From a bacterium (GTDB taxonomy: Bacteria > Oederibacteriota > JAJYGY01), in the NCBI GenBank assembly GCA_021790555.1, contig JAJYGY010000163.1, forward strand, positions 1 through 10,259: a stretch of 10,259 nt of DNA, read 5' to 3'. The notes beneath the pieces are model-generated. The model saw only the letters and a program-made list of their open reading frames with translations. It was not told the origin of the DNA and did no database searches. The position numbers and the translations under genes were made by a program. How positions within the stretch are numbered: position 1 is the stretch's first letter; every line of letters starts with the position of its first letter. Shown in pieces: positions 1-6,041 of the stretch.

Positions 1-207
1 AAAGGGGACGTCATCCGGCTGGAACTCGGGCTGCCCGGGGAGCCTGGCGCGCTGAAGGGTTTCTCCGAAGTGGCCTGGGCCTCGCCGGGCCAGGAAGACC
101 CCGGGTCGTTCCACGCCGGCATCACCTTCATCCTGATCAAGGAAGGCGACCTTGAAGTGCTGGACCATTTCGTGAGGAAGCTGATCCAGGACGGCAAAAA
201 AATCTGA
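1..207 (+). CDS. PilZ-like domain protein, C-terminal fragment
   Basis: The reading frame is open from the first base and stops with TGA at 205-207, leaving 68 residues of a protein whose start lies outside the window. The visible part reads GDVIRLELGLP, then FSEVAWA, then FHAGITFI, and ends in a helix-like tail (LEVLDHFVRKLIQ). That order fits the second half of a PilZ domain: a strand with a G-D-x-I/V start, the A-x-V-x-W strand, and the G-I-x-F strand. PilZ domains bind cyclic di-GMP and control motility, exopolysaccharide or export machinery. The RxxxR and D/NxSxxG ligand motifs would lie upstream of the window, so binding cannot be judged here. The gene is closed by a strong terminator and is convergent with the radical SAM gene. 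A non-binding, degenerate PilZ or another small beta-barrel is possible. Confidence 0.7.
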   Translation, partial: KGDVIRLELGLPGEPGALKGFSEVAWASPGQEDPGSFHAGITFILIKEGDLEVLDHFVRKLIQDGKKI

Positions 208-222
208 AGCCAGTGGCCCCGG

Positions 223-253
223 GGCCGCCGCCGAAGGGCGGCGGCCTTTTTTT
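223..253 (+). terminator. Rho-independent terminator after the PilZ-like gene
   Basis: A perfect 10-bp GC-only stem (GGCCGCCGCC at 223-232 pairing with GGCGGCGGCC at 237-246) has a GAAG tetraloop and is followed by seven T residues (247-253). It starts 16 nt after the PilZ stop codon. The T-tract is only on the plus-strand side, so it should end plus-strand transcripts. It gives no comparable signal for the minus-strand radical SAM gene, which ends at 265. Confidence 0.93.
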
Positions 254-264
254 GTCCCCGGCGC

Positions 265-1578
265 CTAGGTTGAAACCGCCTCGGCCTGGGGGCCGCCGGT
301 TTCGGTGCTCCAGGCCGGGTTGAAGTAGCCGTGGCGCAGGGAGGGGAACTGGCGCCGGATCTCCTTCAGCAGGAAGGGGATGCCCAGGGCCCTGCCGGCG
401 CCTTCCAGGGGGCCCAGGGTCTTCAGGTAGAGGTCGGGATCGATGTTGAGGTTGCGCCACTGGATCAGGTGCAGGCCGGTTTCGCGCACCAGATTCAGCA
501 GCGCCTCCAGCTCGGCCTCCCGGTCGGAGACCCCGGGAAAGACGAAGTAGTTGATGGAAGCCCTGCCGCCGCCCCGGACCACCTCGCGGAGGCTGTCGAC
601 CACCTGGGAAAACCCGTATCCGCGGGGCCGGTAGTAGGCCCGGTACCAGGCCTCCTGGGCGGAATTCATCGACACGCGGATGGCGTTGAGGCCGGCCTCC
701 ATCATCAGGCGCACCCAGTCCGGCCGGCTGCCGTTGGTGTTGATGTTGAGGGTGCCCCGGGGGGTGCGGGCGCGGATGAGCCGGATGGCGTCGGCCAGCA
801 GGGGCCCGTTGAGCAGGGAATCGCCCTCGCATCCCTGGCCGAAGGAGGCCACCGGGTTGGGGGCCGTCTGCAGGTGGCCGACGGCGACCTCGGCGATCTC
901 CTCCACGCTGGGCACGAACTGGATGCGCCGCTGGGTGGAGGGGAAGCCGGCCTCGGGCGGCTGGAAGGACAGGCAGCCCACGCAGTCCGAATTGCAGGCC
1001 GGCGAGGTGGGAAGGGGCGCCTCGTAACGCCCCAGGAAGAAGTTCTTGGCGGCCGGGCAGGAATTCACCAGGGCGCACTGGGAAAGGTGGTGGACCAGGC
1101 GGTTTTCGGGGCTGGCCTCCAGGGCCAGCGCCACCTTTTCGCGCACCAGGTCCAGGTCGAAGGTGGGGGGGTCCTGGCGGCGGTCCGGATCCACCCGGCA
1201 GCCCGCCACCCACAGCCGGCCGTCCAGGTCGCCGACCGCGGTGTAGGCGAAAAGGGGCAGGCGCGGGGCGTCGGGCAGGGCCCGGTAGGCCGGCAGCAGG
1301 AACTGGGTGTGGGCCGGGGCCATGAAGGCGGCCACGCCCCAGACCTCCTCGCCGTTGGGGCCCTTCTCCACGGCGACGAACTCGCCCGTCTCCTCGTCGA
1401 ATCCCCAGGGAACCCGTCGCGGCAGCGAGAAGATTTCCGAGCCCTGGGGCAGCGGGATCAGCTCCTCGGCGAAGACCTCCACCAGGCTGTCGGCCGAGCG
1501 GCCGGCCATCTTGAGGGTGGGGTGGGGAAAGATGTTTCCGTCCTTGTCGCAGACCAGAAGATGCGGTAGTTTTTTCAT
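265..1578 (-). CDS. Uncharacterised radical SAM protein
   Basis: This 437-residue protein carries the radical SAM cluster motif C-x3-C-x2-C at C195, C199 and C202 (PACNSDCVGC). It would bind a [4Fe-4S] cluster and cleave S-adenosylmethionine to a 5'-deoxyadenosyl radical. Downstream are a glycine-rich FGQGCEGDSLL stretch (246-256), placed like the SAM-binding region, then NINTNGS (278-284) and IRVSMNS (300-306), typical of the partial TIM barrel. The motif sits unusually late, after a roughly 190-residue N-terminal region with its own conserved-looking blocks (LPLFAYTAVGDLDGRLW; SQCALVNSCPAAKNFFLGR). C168, C174 and C250 are further possible metal ligands. From memory, proteins with this same block order form a conserved family of unknown function in delta-proteobacteria-like bacteria. 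No substrate or peptide partner is visible nearby. It starts with ATG only 26 bp from a divergent gene. Confidence 0.88.
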   Translation of the reverse strand: MKKLPHLLVCDKDGNIFPHPTLKMAGRSADSLVEVFAEELIPLPQGSEIFSLPRRVPWGFDEETGEFVAVEKGPNGEEVWGVAAFMAPAHTQFLLPAYRALPDAPRLPLFAYTAVGDLDGRLWVAGCRVDPDRRQDPPTFDLDLVREKVALALEASPENRLVHHLSQCALVNSCPAAKNFFLGRYEAPLPTSPACNSDCVGCLSFQPPEAGFPSTQRRIQFVPSVEEIAEVAVGHLQTAPNPVASFGQGCEGDSLLNGPLLADAIRLIRARTPRGTLNINTNGSRPDWVRLMMEAGLNAIRVSMNSAQEAWYRAYYRPRGYGFSQVVDSLREVVRGGGRASINYFVFPGVSDREAELEALLNLVRETGLHLIQWRNLNIDPDLYLKTLGPLEGAGRALGIPFLLKEIRRQFPSLRHGYFNPAWSTETGGPQAEAVST

Positions 1579-1604
1579 GCCCTCGACCTTTTTGGAGGAA
1601 TTCC
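1579..1604. promoter_or_regulatory. 26-bp divergent intergenic gap with ribosome binding site for the TTG-start gene
   Basis: The whole space between the two divergent genes is 26 bp. On the plus strand it contains GGAGGAA (1594-1600), a near-ideal Shine-Dalgarno sequence 4 nt before the TTG at 1605, and this fixes that unusual start codon. On the minus strand the bases before the radical SAM ATG read AAAAAGGTCGAGGGC, giving a weaker GAGG/AAGG match. There is no room for two complete promoters, so -35 and -10 elements must lie partly inside the neighbouring coding regions. Confidence 0.7.
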
Positions 1605-2033
1605 TTGGACCTTTGGCAACATGCCGCGGTTTCGGCCAGCCTTTCGGCGGGCCTCTACCTGGCCACCGGGGACCCGGCCCTGGCCGGCGCCTTCTGCCTC
1701 AGCGGGATCTTCGTCGACCTCGACCACGTCCTGGATTACGTGATGGAGAAGGGGCGGCTCGACCTGGGGGACTTCTTCGACCATTTCGGGAAGCACCGGG
1801 CCCGGCGCCTGGTGCTGGTGCTGCACGCCTGGGAATGGTTCCCCCTCGTGGCGGCGCTTTGGGCGCTTTCGGCGAGGCCTTCCTGGCTGCTGGGCCTGCT
1901 TCTGGGCTGGCTTGTCCACCTGGTGCTGGACCAGATTGTAAACCCTTTGCGCCTCACGGGCTATTTTTTCTTTTACCGCGCGGGGGTGCGTTTCGACGCC
2001 CGCTTCATCGGCAGCGCGGCCTATGACTCCTAA
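1605..2033 (+). CDS. Small membrane protein resembling membrane-bound metal-dependent hydrolases
   Basis: This 142-residue protein is mostly hydrophobic, with likely membrane segments around residues 7-37, 67-88 and 93-112. The conserved polar set D38-x-D40-H41 at the end of the first segment, H74 and E77 in HAWEW, and H105/D109 in HLVLD resembles the His/Asp pattern of the DUF457/YdjM-type family of inner-membrane 'metal-dependent hydrolases'. Their activity is mostly inferred rather than demonstrated. At 142 residues it is shorter than many family members. The TTG start is supported by a strong GGAGGAA 4 nt upstream, and no later Met would keep the DxDH motif. Its last 11 nt overlap the start of the endonuclease III gene, which implies translational coupling. 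The family assignment rests on motif pattern only. Confidence 0.65.
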   Translation: MDLWQHAAVSASLSAGLYLATGDPALAGAFCLSGIFVDLDHVLDYVMEKGRLDLGDFFDHFGKHRARRLVLVLHAWEWFPLVAALWALSARPSWLLGLLLGWLVHLVLDQIVNPLRLTGYFFFYRAGVRFDARFIGSAAYDS

Positions 2034-2685
2034 GCCTTCCGGGCCCAAACGGGAGGAAAAGCGGCGCCGGGCCGGCCGGATCTTCCGGGCCTTGGCGCGC
2101 CTTTACCCGCGGGCCCATTGCGAGCTGGATTTCCGCACCCCCTTCCAGCTGCTGGTGGCCACCATCCTTTCGGCCCAGTGCACCGACCAGAACGTCAACC
2201 GGGTCACCCCGGCCCTCTTCGCCAGCTTTCCCGACGCCCTTTCCATGAGCCGGGCCGATCCCGAGCGCCTGCAGGGCCTCATCCGCAGCATTGGCCTTTT
2301 CCGGGCCAAGGCCCGCAACCTGCTTGCCTGTTCCCGGGCCCTGGTTGAGCGGCACGGCGGCGAGGTGCCCGACCGCATGGAGGATCTTGTGGAGCTGGCC
2401 GGGGTGGGGCGCAAGACCGCCAACGTGGTGCTTTTCAACGCCTTCGGCAAGCCCGGACTTCCGGTGGACACGCACGTGCTGCGGGTGGGAAAGCGCCTGG
2501 GCCTGTTCAGGTCCCAGAATCCGCTGCAGGTGGAAAAGGAACTGGGCGGCTTGGTGCCTCCCGAAACGTGGGGCATGGTTTCCCATTGGCTGATCTGGCA
2601 CGGCCGCAGGGTCTGCAAGGCCAGGAATCCGGCCTGCCAGGCCTGCTCCTTGCGCGGGCTTTGTGACTTTGGATCCAAAGCTTAG
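2023..2685 (+). CDS. nth: Endonuclease III (bifunctional DNA glycosylase/AP lyase)
   Basis: This 220-residue protein matches endonuclease III along its full length (E. coli Nth is 211 residues). It removes oxidised pyrimidines and nicks the abasic site in base excision repair. The helix-hairpin-helix is LAGVGRKTANVV (125-136) with the catalytic lysine K131. The catalytic aspartate is D149 in PVDTHVLRVGKRLG. The C-terminal [4Fe-4S] cluster ligands have the canonical C-x6-C-x2-C-x5-C spacing at C198, C205, C208 and C214. The family signature LLVATILSAQCTD is at 43-55. The first 18 residues are basic and probably flexible. The ATG lies inside the upstream membrane-protein gene with no good Shine-Dalgarno of its own, so coupled translation is likely. 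All key residues are present and the enzyme should be active. Confidence 0.97.
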   Translation: MTPKPSGPKREEKRRRAGRIFRALARLYPRAHCELDFRTPFQLLVATILSAQCTDQNVNRVTPALFASFPDALSMSRADPERLQGLIRSIGLFRAKARNLLACSRALVERHGGEVPDRMEDLVELAGVGRKTANVVLFNAFGKPGLPVDTHVLRVGKRLGLFRSQNPLQVEKELGGLVPPETWGMVSHWLIWHGRRVCKARNPACQACSLRGLCDFGSKA

Positions 2686-2739
2686 CGACCGTGGATTTTT
2701 AAAACGGCATTCTGTATTTTAAAATAATTGACTTTTTCG

Positions 2740-2748
2740 TGTTATAAT
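2740..2748 (+). promoter_or_regulatory. Extended -10 promoter (TGnTATAAT) for the LysM gene
   Basis: TGTTATAAT at 2740-2748 is a perfect TATAAT hexamer with the TG of an extended -10 element, inside an AT-rich island (about 2690-2760) that stands out in this GC-rich window. TTGACT at 2728-2733 looks like a -35 box, but only 9 nt separate it from the hexamer, too close for sigma-70. The extended -10 probably makes a -35 unnecessary. Transcription would begin near 2755, giving a leader of about 47 nt before the TTG at 2802. A second TATAAT occurs at 2783-2788 without the TG extension. Confidence 0.6.
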
Positions 2749-2801
2749 ACTGATAGGTGAAATGCTTCCACATCCAGATCGCTATAATAATGAGGATTGC
2801 C

Positions 2802-3539
2802 TTGAAGGTGGCGGCGTGGCTCCCTCTTTGGTTGTTCCTCCTGGTACCGGGATGGGCTAGCCCGGCGCCCCGGATGGATCCTGCCGTGACGGCCCGGGCC
2901 GACGTCCGGGTATACGTGGTCCGGAAGGGTGATTGCCTCTGGAAGATCGCGGCCAGGAAGAACGTCTTCGGGGATCCCTGGCAGTGGCCCCTCCTTTTCC
3001 TCCGCAACCGGGCGCTGGTTCCCGACCCCAACAGGGTCGAGGTGGGGCAGCGCCTGGAAGTGCCCCAGCGGGTTCCGGCCGGCGCCATGGACCAGGCCCT
3101 TGCCTTCGCCAGGGCCTTCCCCGGACCGGGGGAGGTGGCCGCGGATCCGCCCGGGGAAAAGCCGGCCCTGGTGGAGGGAACCCCGGATCCCAAGGCACCC
3201 CCCGCGCGCGCCGAGACGCCCGCGGCCAAGCGCGAGGAGGCCGGGCCTGAAAATCCGCATTCCGGCGTCATCGCCCTGATCCTTGCCATCCTGTTCCTGA
3301 CCGCGCTGATCCTCATCCTCCCCCGGAGCCTGGACGTCGAGGCCAAGCCCGTCATCGTCTCCCACATCGACCGGCAGGCCCTGGAAAAGGCCCTGCTTTC
3401 CGGCAAGGCACCCCCGGCGGGGGGCGGCACGGCTCCACCCGCCCATGCCGCCGAGGCCATGCCTTCCGCCGATCCGCCACCGCCCGCCCAGGCAGCCCCC
3501 CCGGAGAAGGATTCCCGGCCCGGGGAGGGCGATCCCTAG
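2802..3539 (+). CDS. LysM-domain membrane protein with signal peptide
   Basis: With the TTG start at 2802 the product has 245 residues. Residues 1-20 form a signal peptide (MKVAAWLPLWLFLLVPGWAS). A single LysM domain follows at about 36-90: VYVVRKGDCLWKIA, then GDPWQWPLLFLRN, then DPNRVEVGQRLEVP, the variant often seen in bacterial peptidoglycan-associated proteins. A Pro/Ala-rich spacer leads to one transmembrane helix at about 154-174 (SGVIALILAILFLTALILIL) and a roughly 70-residue Pro/Ala-rich tail. LysM binds N-acetylglucosamine glycans, so the protein probably sits in the cytoplasmic membrane with LysM on the outside and the tail inside. I chose TTG 2802 because GAGGA (2792-2796) lies 5 nt upstream. 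In-frame alternatives are ATG 2790 and GTG 2757, which have no clear ribosome site. It has its own promoter. Its partner is unknown. Confidence 0.8.
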   Translation: MKVAAWLPLWLFLLVPGWASPAPRMDPAVTARADVRVYVVRKGDCLWKIAARKNVFGDPWQWPLLFLRNRALVPDPNRVEVGQRLEVPQRVPAGAMDQALAFARAFPGPGEVAADPPGEKPALVEGTPDPKAPPARAETPAAKREEAGPENPHSGVIALILAILFLTALILILPRSLDVEAKPVIVSHIDRQALEKALLSGKAPPAGGGTAPPAHAAEAMPSADPPPPAQAAPPEKDSRPGEGDP

Positions 3540-3783
3540 GCCCGCCCTGAATTTACAAACAAACAACCTTTCCGTTTCCTCCCGTTAACACGGCCCGAAT
3601 AAAGTCCTTGAATTGCGGTGGCAAGGAACGCTTCATCCTGGAAAATCCACCAGGCTTTTCACGACTTTACGCGGCGGGAGACGGCTGCGGGTGTTCGGGG
3701 GGCGCATGGCCACCTTACCGTGGGGCGGGTTGCCGTATCCGGCGGCGGGCCCGGGCTCGCAGGGCGTGTCCGGAGGGGCGGGG
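3540..3783. other. Intergenic region between the LysM and glycosyltransferase genes
   Basis: This 244-bp spacer begins with a relatively AT-rich stretch (about 3550-3615) and then becomes GC-rich. The glycosyltransferase frame stays open back to a TTG at 3613, and an in-frame ATG lies at 3706, so the true 5' end is not certain. The extra residues are Gly/Arg-rich and look non-conserved. GGAGGGG at 3772-3778, 5 nt before ATG 3784, is the best ribosome binding site. I see no convincing sigma-70 promoter, terminator hairpin or RNA gene here, although a promoter for the lipid cluster would be expected in the AT-rich part. Confidence 0.5.
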
Positions 3784-4983
3784 ATGGGGCCCGCGCGCAA
3801 GCGGGTCTTCCTGCTGATCACGGACGCGGGCGGGGGGCACCGCGGCACCGCCGAGAGCCTGCTGGCGGCCGTGAAGGCCGCGGGCCTCCCCTGGGACCTT
3901 CGGATCGTCAACGCCTACAAGGAGATCCTGAAGGACGCCGAGTTCGGCCAGCGCTTCTTCAGGATCTCCGGCGAGGACGTCTACAACTTCACGCTGAAGA
4001 ACGACATGACGGCCTGGGTGCCGGCCATGCGGGAGGCCTCCTTCTACCTCATCCGCCGGCAGTTCCAACGGGCCTCGGCGGCGGCGCGGTCCTTCTTCCG
4101 GCGCGAAAGGCCGGACCTGGTGGTGTCGCTGATGCCCCTGGTCAACGACGTCTTCGTCAGCGCCCTGGAAGGCGGCGCGCCCCTGGGCCTGCTGATGACC
4201 GACCTGGTGGACACCCGCCCCGCCATGTGGCTGACGCCGGCCATCTGCCGCCGGGCGGCCTTCGTGGGGGTGGGCTGTCCCGAGGCCGCCGGCCAGGCCA
4301 GGGAGGCCGGGGTGGCCGGGGCCCTGCTGGAATGCGGGCTGGTGATCCACCCGGGCTATTTCGACCCCGCGGTGCGGTCGCTTTCAAGGCGGGAGGCCCG
4401 CCGGCGCCTGGGCCTGGAGCCCGGCACCCCCACGCTGCTTCTGATGATGGGCGGCTACGGCAGCAGCGCCCTGAAGCGCTTCGCCCGGCGGCTGGAATCC
4501 CTGCCCCGGCGCGTCCAGCTGGTGGCCTCGTGCGGCCGCAACGAAGCCCTGCGGGAAGGGATGAAGGCCCTGGCGCCGCGGCTGCGCAACCGGCTGGTGC
4601 CGCTGGGTTTCTGCAGCCCGCTGAACCTGGTGATGCGCGCCGCCGACCTGGTGGTCACCAAGCCGGGGCCGGCCTCGCTGCTGGAGGCCATGGCCATGGG
4701 CCTGCCGGCCGTGCTGGACGATTTCCACACCATGCCGCAGGAAATTCCCAACGTGGCCGACGTGGAGAGGCGGGGTCTGGGATGGGTGCTGAAGGACCGC
4801 GCCGACCTTCCCCGCCTGGTGGGCCGGCTGCTGGACGACCCGGGGGACCTGGAAGCCATGCGCGGACGCTACTCCGCCCTGGGGTTGAAGGACGCCTCCG
4901 GCCCGGTGCTGGCGGCCATGGCCGGGGCCCTGGGGGCGCGCCAGGAGAGGAGCCGGGAGGCGCGGGACCCCGCGCCGGCGTGA
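3784..4983 (+). CDS. GT28/MGDG-synthase-type glycosyltransferase (diacylglycerol glycosyltransferase)
   Basis: This 399-residue protein belongs to the MGDG synthase/UgtP branch of glycosyltransferase family 28, which transfers a sugar from a UDP-sugar to diacylglycerol on the cytoplasmic membrane face. The N-terminal acceptor half begins with FLLITDAGGGHRGTAESL (9-26), the family's glycine-rich loop, and continues with RPDLVVSLMPLVND (109-122) and LMTDLVDTRPAMW (137-149). The donor half has LLLMMGGYGSSALKRF (218-233), LGFCSPLNLVMRAADLVVTKPG (274-295) and SLLEAMAMGLPAVL (298-311), the usual nucleotide-sugar site. Length is close to B. subtilis UgtP (382). The start is chosen from GGAGGGG 5 nt upstream and because the family motif begins within 15 residues; the frame is open to TTG 3613. 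A lipid kinase gene follows after 25 nt. MurG-type activity is unlikely given the N-terminal signature. Sugar and acceptor cannot be read from sequence. Confidence 0.87.
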   Translation: MGPARKRVFLLITDAGGGHRGTAESLLAAVKAAGLPWDLRIVNAYKEILKDAEFGQRFFRISGEDVYNFTLKNDMTAWVPAMREASFYLIRRQFQRASAAARSFFRRERPDLVVSLMPLVNDVFVSALEGGAPLGLLMTDLVDTRPAMWLTPAICRRAAFVGVGCPEAAGQAREAGVAGALLECGLVIHPGYFDPAVRSLSRREARRRLGLEPGTPTLLLMMGGYGSSALKRFARRLESLPRRVQLVASCGRNEALREGMKALAPRLRNRLVPLGFCSPLNLVMRAADLVVTKPGPASLLEAMAMGLPAVLDDFHTMPQEIPNVADVERRGLGWVLKDRADLPRLVGRLLDDPGDLEAMRGRYSALGLKDASGPVLAAMAGALGARQERSREARDPAPA

Positions 4984-5008
4984 GGCCGGTCAACATTGAA
5001 GGAGATCC

Positions 5009-5923
5009 ATGCGAAAGGCGAAAAAGGGGGCGGCAAGAAACGCCAGGCGGATCCGCATCCTGGTCAATCCCAAGTCCGGCTTCCATTCCGTCACCCGGAC
5101 CCTGCGGACCCTGGAGGAGCTCTTCGCCGCGCCGGACTGGGCCGCGGACATCCACCCCCTGAAATCCCAGGGCCACGCCCGGCTGCTGGCGGCCGAGGCC
5201 GCGGGCAAGGGATATTGGAGCGTGATCGTGGCCGGGGGCGACGGCACCATCAACGAGGTGGTGCAGGCGCTGGCGGGCACGCGCACCCGGCTGGGGGTGC
5301 TGCCCCTGGGCACCGGAAACGGGCTGGCCCGGGGCCTGGGCATCCCGCTGGACCTGCGGAAGGCCAGCCGGATCATCCTTCAGGGCAGGGAGCGCCGCGT
5401 GGACCTGGGGCTGATCAACGGACGGCGCTACTTCATCAACATCTGCGGGGTGGGGTTCGACGCCTGGATAGCCCAGACGGCCAACCGCCTGCGCGGCCTG
5501 GGCAAGGTGAGCGGGCTGTTCCGCTACCTGGTGGCCGGGCTCCTTTCCGTCTTCCGCTACCGCCCCCGCCGCCTGCGGGTGGCCTTCGGGGGGCGGCGCG
5601 TCGAGGGCGAAATCCTGCTGCTGGCCGTCTCCAACACCACCCAGTACGGGCTCAACGCCGTCATCGCCCCGGGGGCCGACCCGGGCGACCGCGAGCTGGA
5701 CCTGGTGATGGTGCCTCCCCTGGGCCCGCGGGCCTTCGTTTCGAACTTCTTCCGCCTGTTCCAGGGGCGCCCCCTGGAGAAGGCCAGCTACGGCCGCCTC
5801 ACCGAGATCGAGATCCAGGGCCCGCCTTCGGACGTGTTCTTCCACGCCGACGGCGAGCCGGCCGGGAGGCTTCCCCTGAGCATCCGGCTCTCCCCCCGCA
5901 GCCTCCGGGTGCTGGTCCCCTGA
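5009..5923 (+). CDS. Diacylglycerol kinase-family lipid kinase (DagK/YegS type)
   Basis: This 304-residue protein has the full set of DAG-kinase catalytic-domain motifs: LVNPKSG (18-24) at the end of the first strand, VAGGDGTINEVV (74-85) forming the ATP-binding loop, LPLGTGNGLARGLGIP (98-113), and the C-terminal HADGEPAG (279-286) carrying the conserved D-G-E. Length agrees with soluble bacterial DagK/YegS enzymes (about 300 residues). These phosphorylate diacylglycerol, phosphatidylglycerol or related lipids with ATP at the membrane surface. AAGGAG (4999-5004) lies 4 nt before the ATG, a strong ribosome site. The gene follows the glycosyltransferase stop by 25 nt and is almost certainly co-transcribed with it. 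In context, diacylglycerol recycling to phosphatidic acid is the natural guess. Sphingoid-base or other lipid kinases share the fold and are not excluded. Confidence 0.93.
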   Translation: MRKAKKGAARNARRIRILVNPKSGFHSVTRTLRTLEELFAAPDWAADIHPLKSQGHARLLAAEAAGKGYWSVIVAGGDGTINEVVQALAGTRTRLGVLPLGTGNGLARGLGIPLDLRKASRIILQGRERRVDLGLINGRRYFINICGVGFDAWIAQTANRLRGLGKVSGLFRYLVAGLLSVFRYRPRRLRVAFGGRRVEGEILLLAVSNTTQYGLNAVIAPGADPGDRELDLVMVPPLGPRAFVSNFFRLFQGRPLEKASYGRLTEIEIQGPPSDVFFHADGEPAGRLPLSIRLSPRSLRVLVP

Positions 5924-6041
5924 GGCCCTTCCCGGCGAAGAATTTTCCCCGGCGCCGCCAAACCGTAACCTTTCCGAAACCTTGGGGGTGTTCAATATCC
6001 CTTGAAGGCGGGATTTTCCGCCGGCATTCGAGGGGGCTCCC
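5924..6041. other. 118-bp spacer between lipid kinase and PAP2 genes
   Basis: This gap is less GC-rich than its flanks. It contains a short imperfect hairpin possibility (GGCGG 6007-6011 with CCGCC 6017-6021) without a T-tract. GAGGGGG lies just before the PAP2 ATG at 6042 and serves as a ribosome site. No clear terminator or sigma-70 promoter is visible, so whether PAP2 belongs to the same transcript as the kinase is open. Confidence 0.4.

Noticed and set aside
331..1569. A 412-codon plus-strand frame opposite the radical SAM gene
   Set aside because: It is Gly/Gln/His-rich with no recognisable motifs and lies entirely antisense to a gene with an intact C-x3-C-x2-C motif. It is a GC-rich shadow.
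2667..2680. Perfect 14-bp palindrome CTTTGGATCCAAAG at the end of nth
   Set aside because: It has no loop and no T-tract, so it is not a terminator. It falls in the last codons of nth, and a short restriction-site-like palindrome can arise by chance. A regulator site cannot be excluded but nothing supports one.
2728..2748. TTGACT at 2728-2733 paired with TATAAT at 2743-2748 as a standard sigma-70 promoter
   Set aside because: The spacer is 9 nt rather than about 17. The TATAAT is better explained as an extended -10 element working without this hexamer.
3616..3636. GTGGCAAGGAACGC as a possible sigma-54 promoter
   Set aside because: The distance between the GG and GC elements is 8 nt rather than the required 10, and the TTGC box is missing.
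3613..3783. 57-residue N-terminal extension of the glycosyltransferase from TTG 3613
   Set aside because: The extension is Gly/Arg/Pro-rich and unlike the family N-terminus. GGAGGGG 5 nt before ATG 3784 gives a better start, directly before the family motif.
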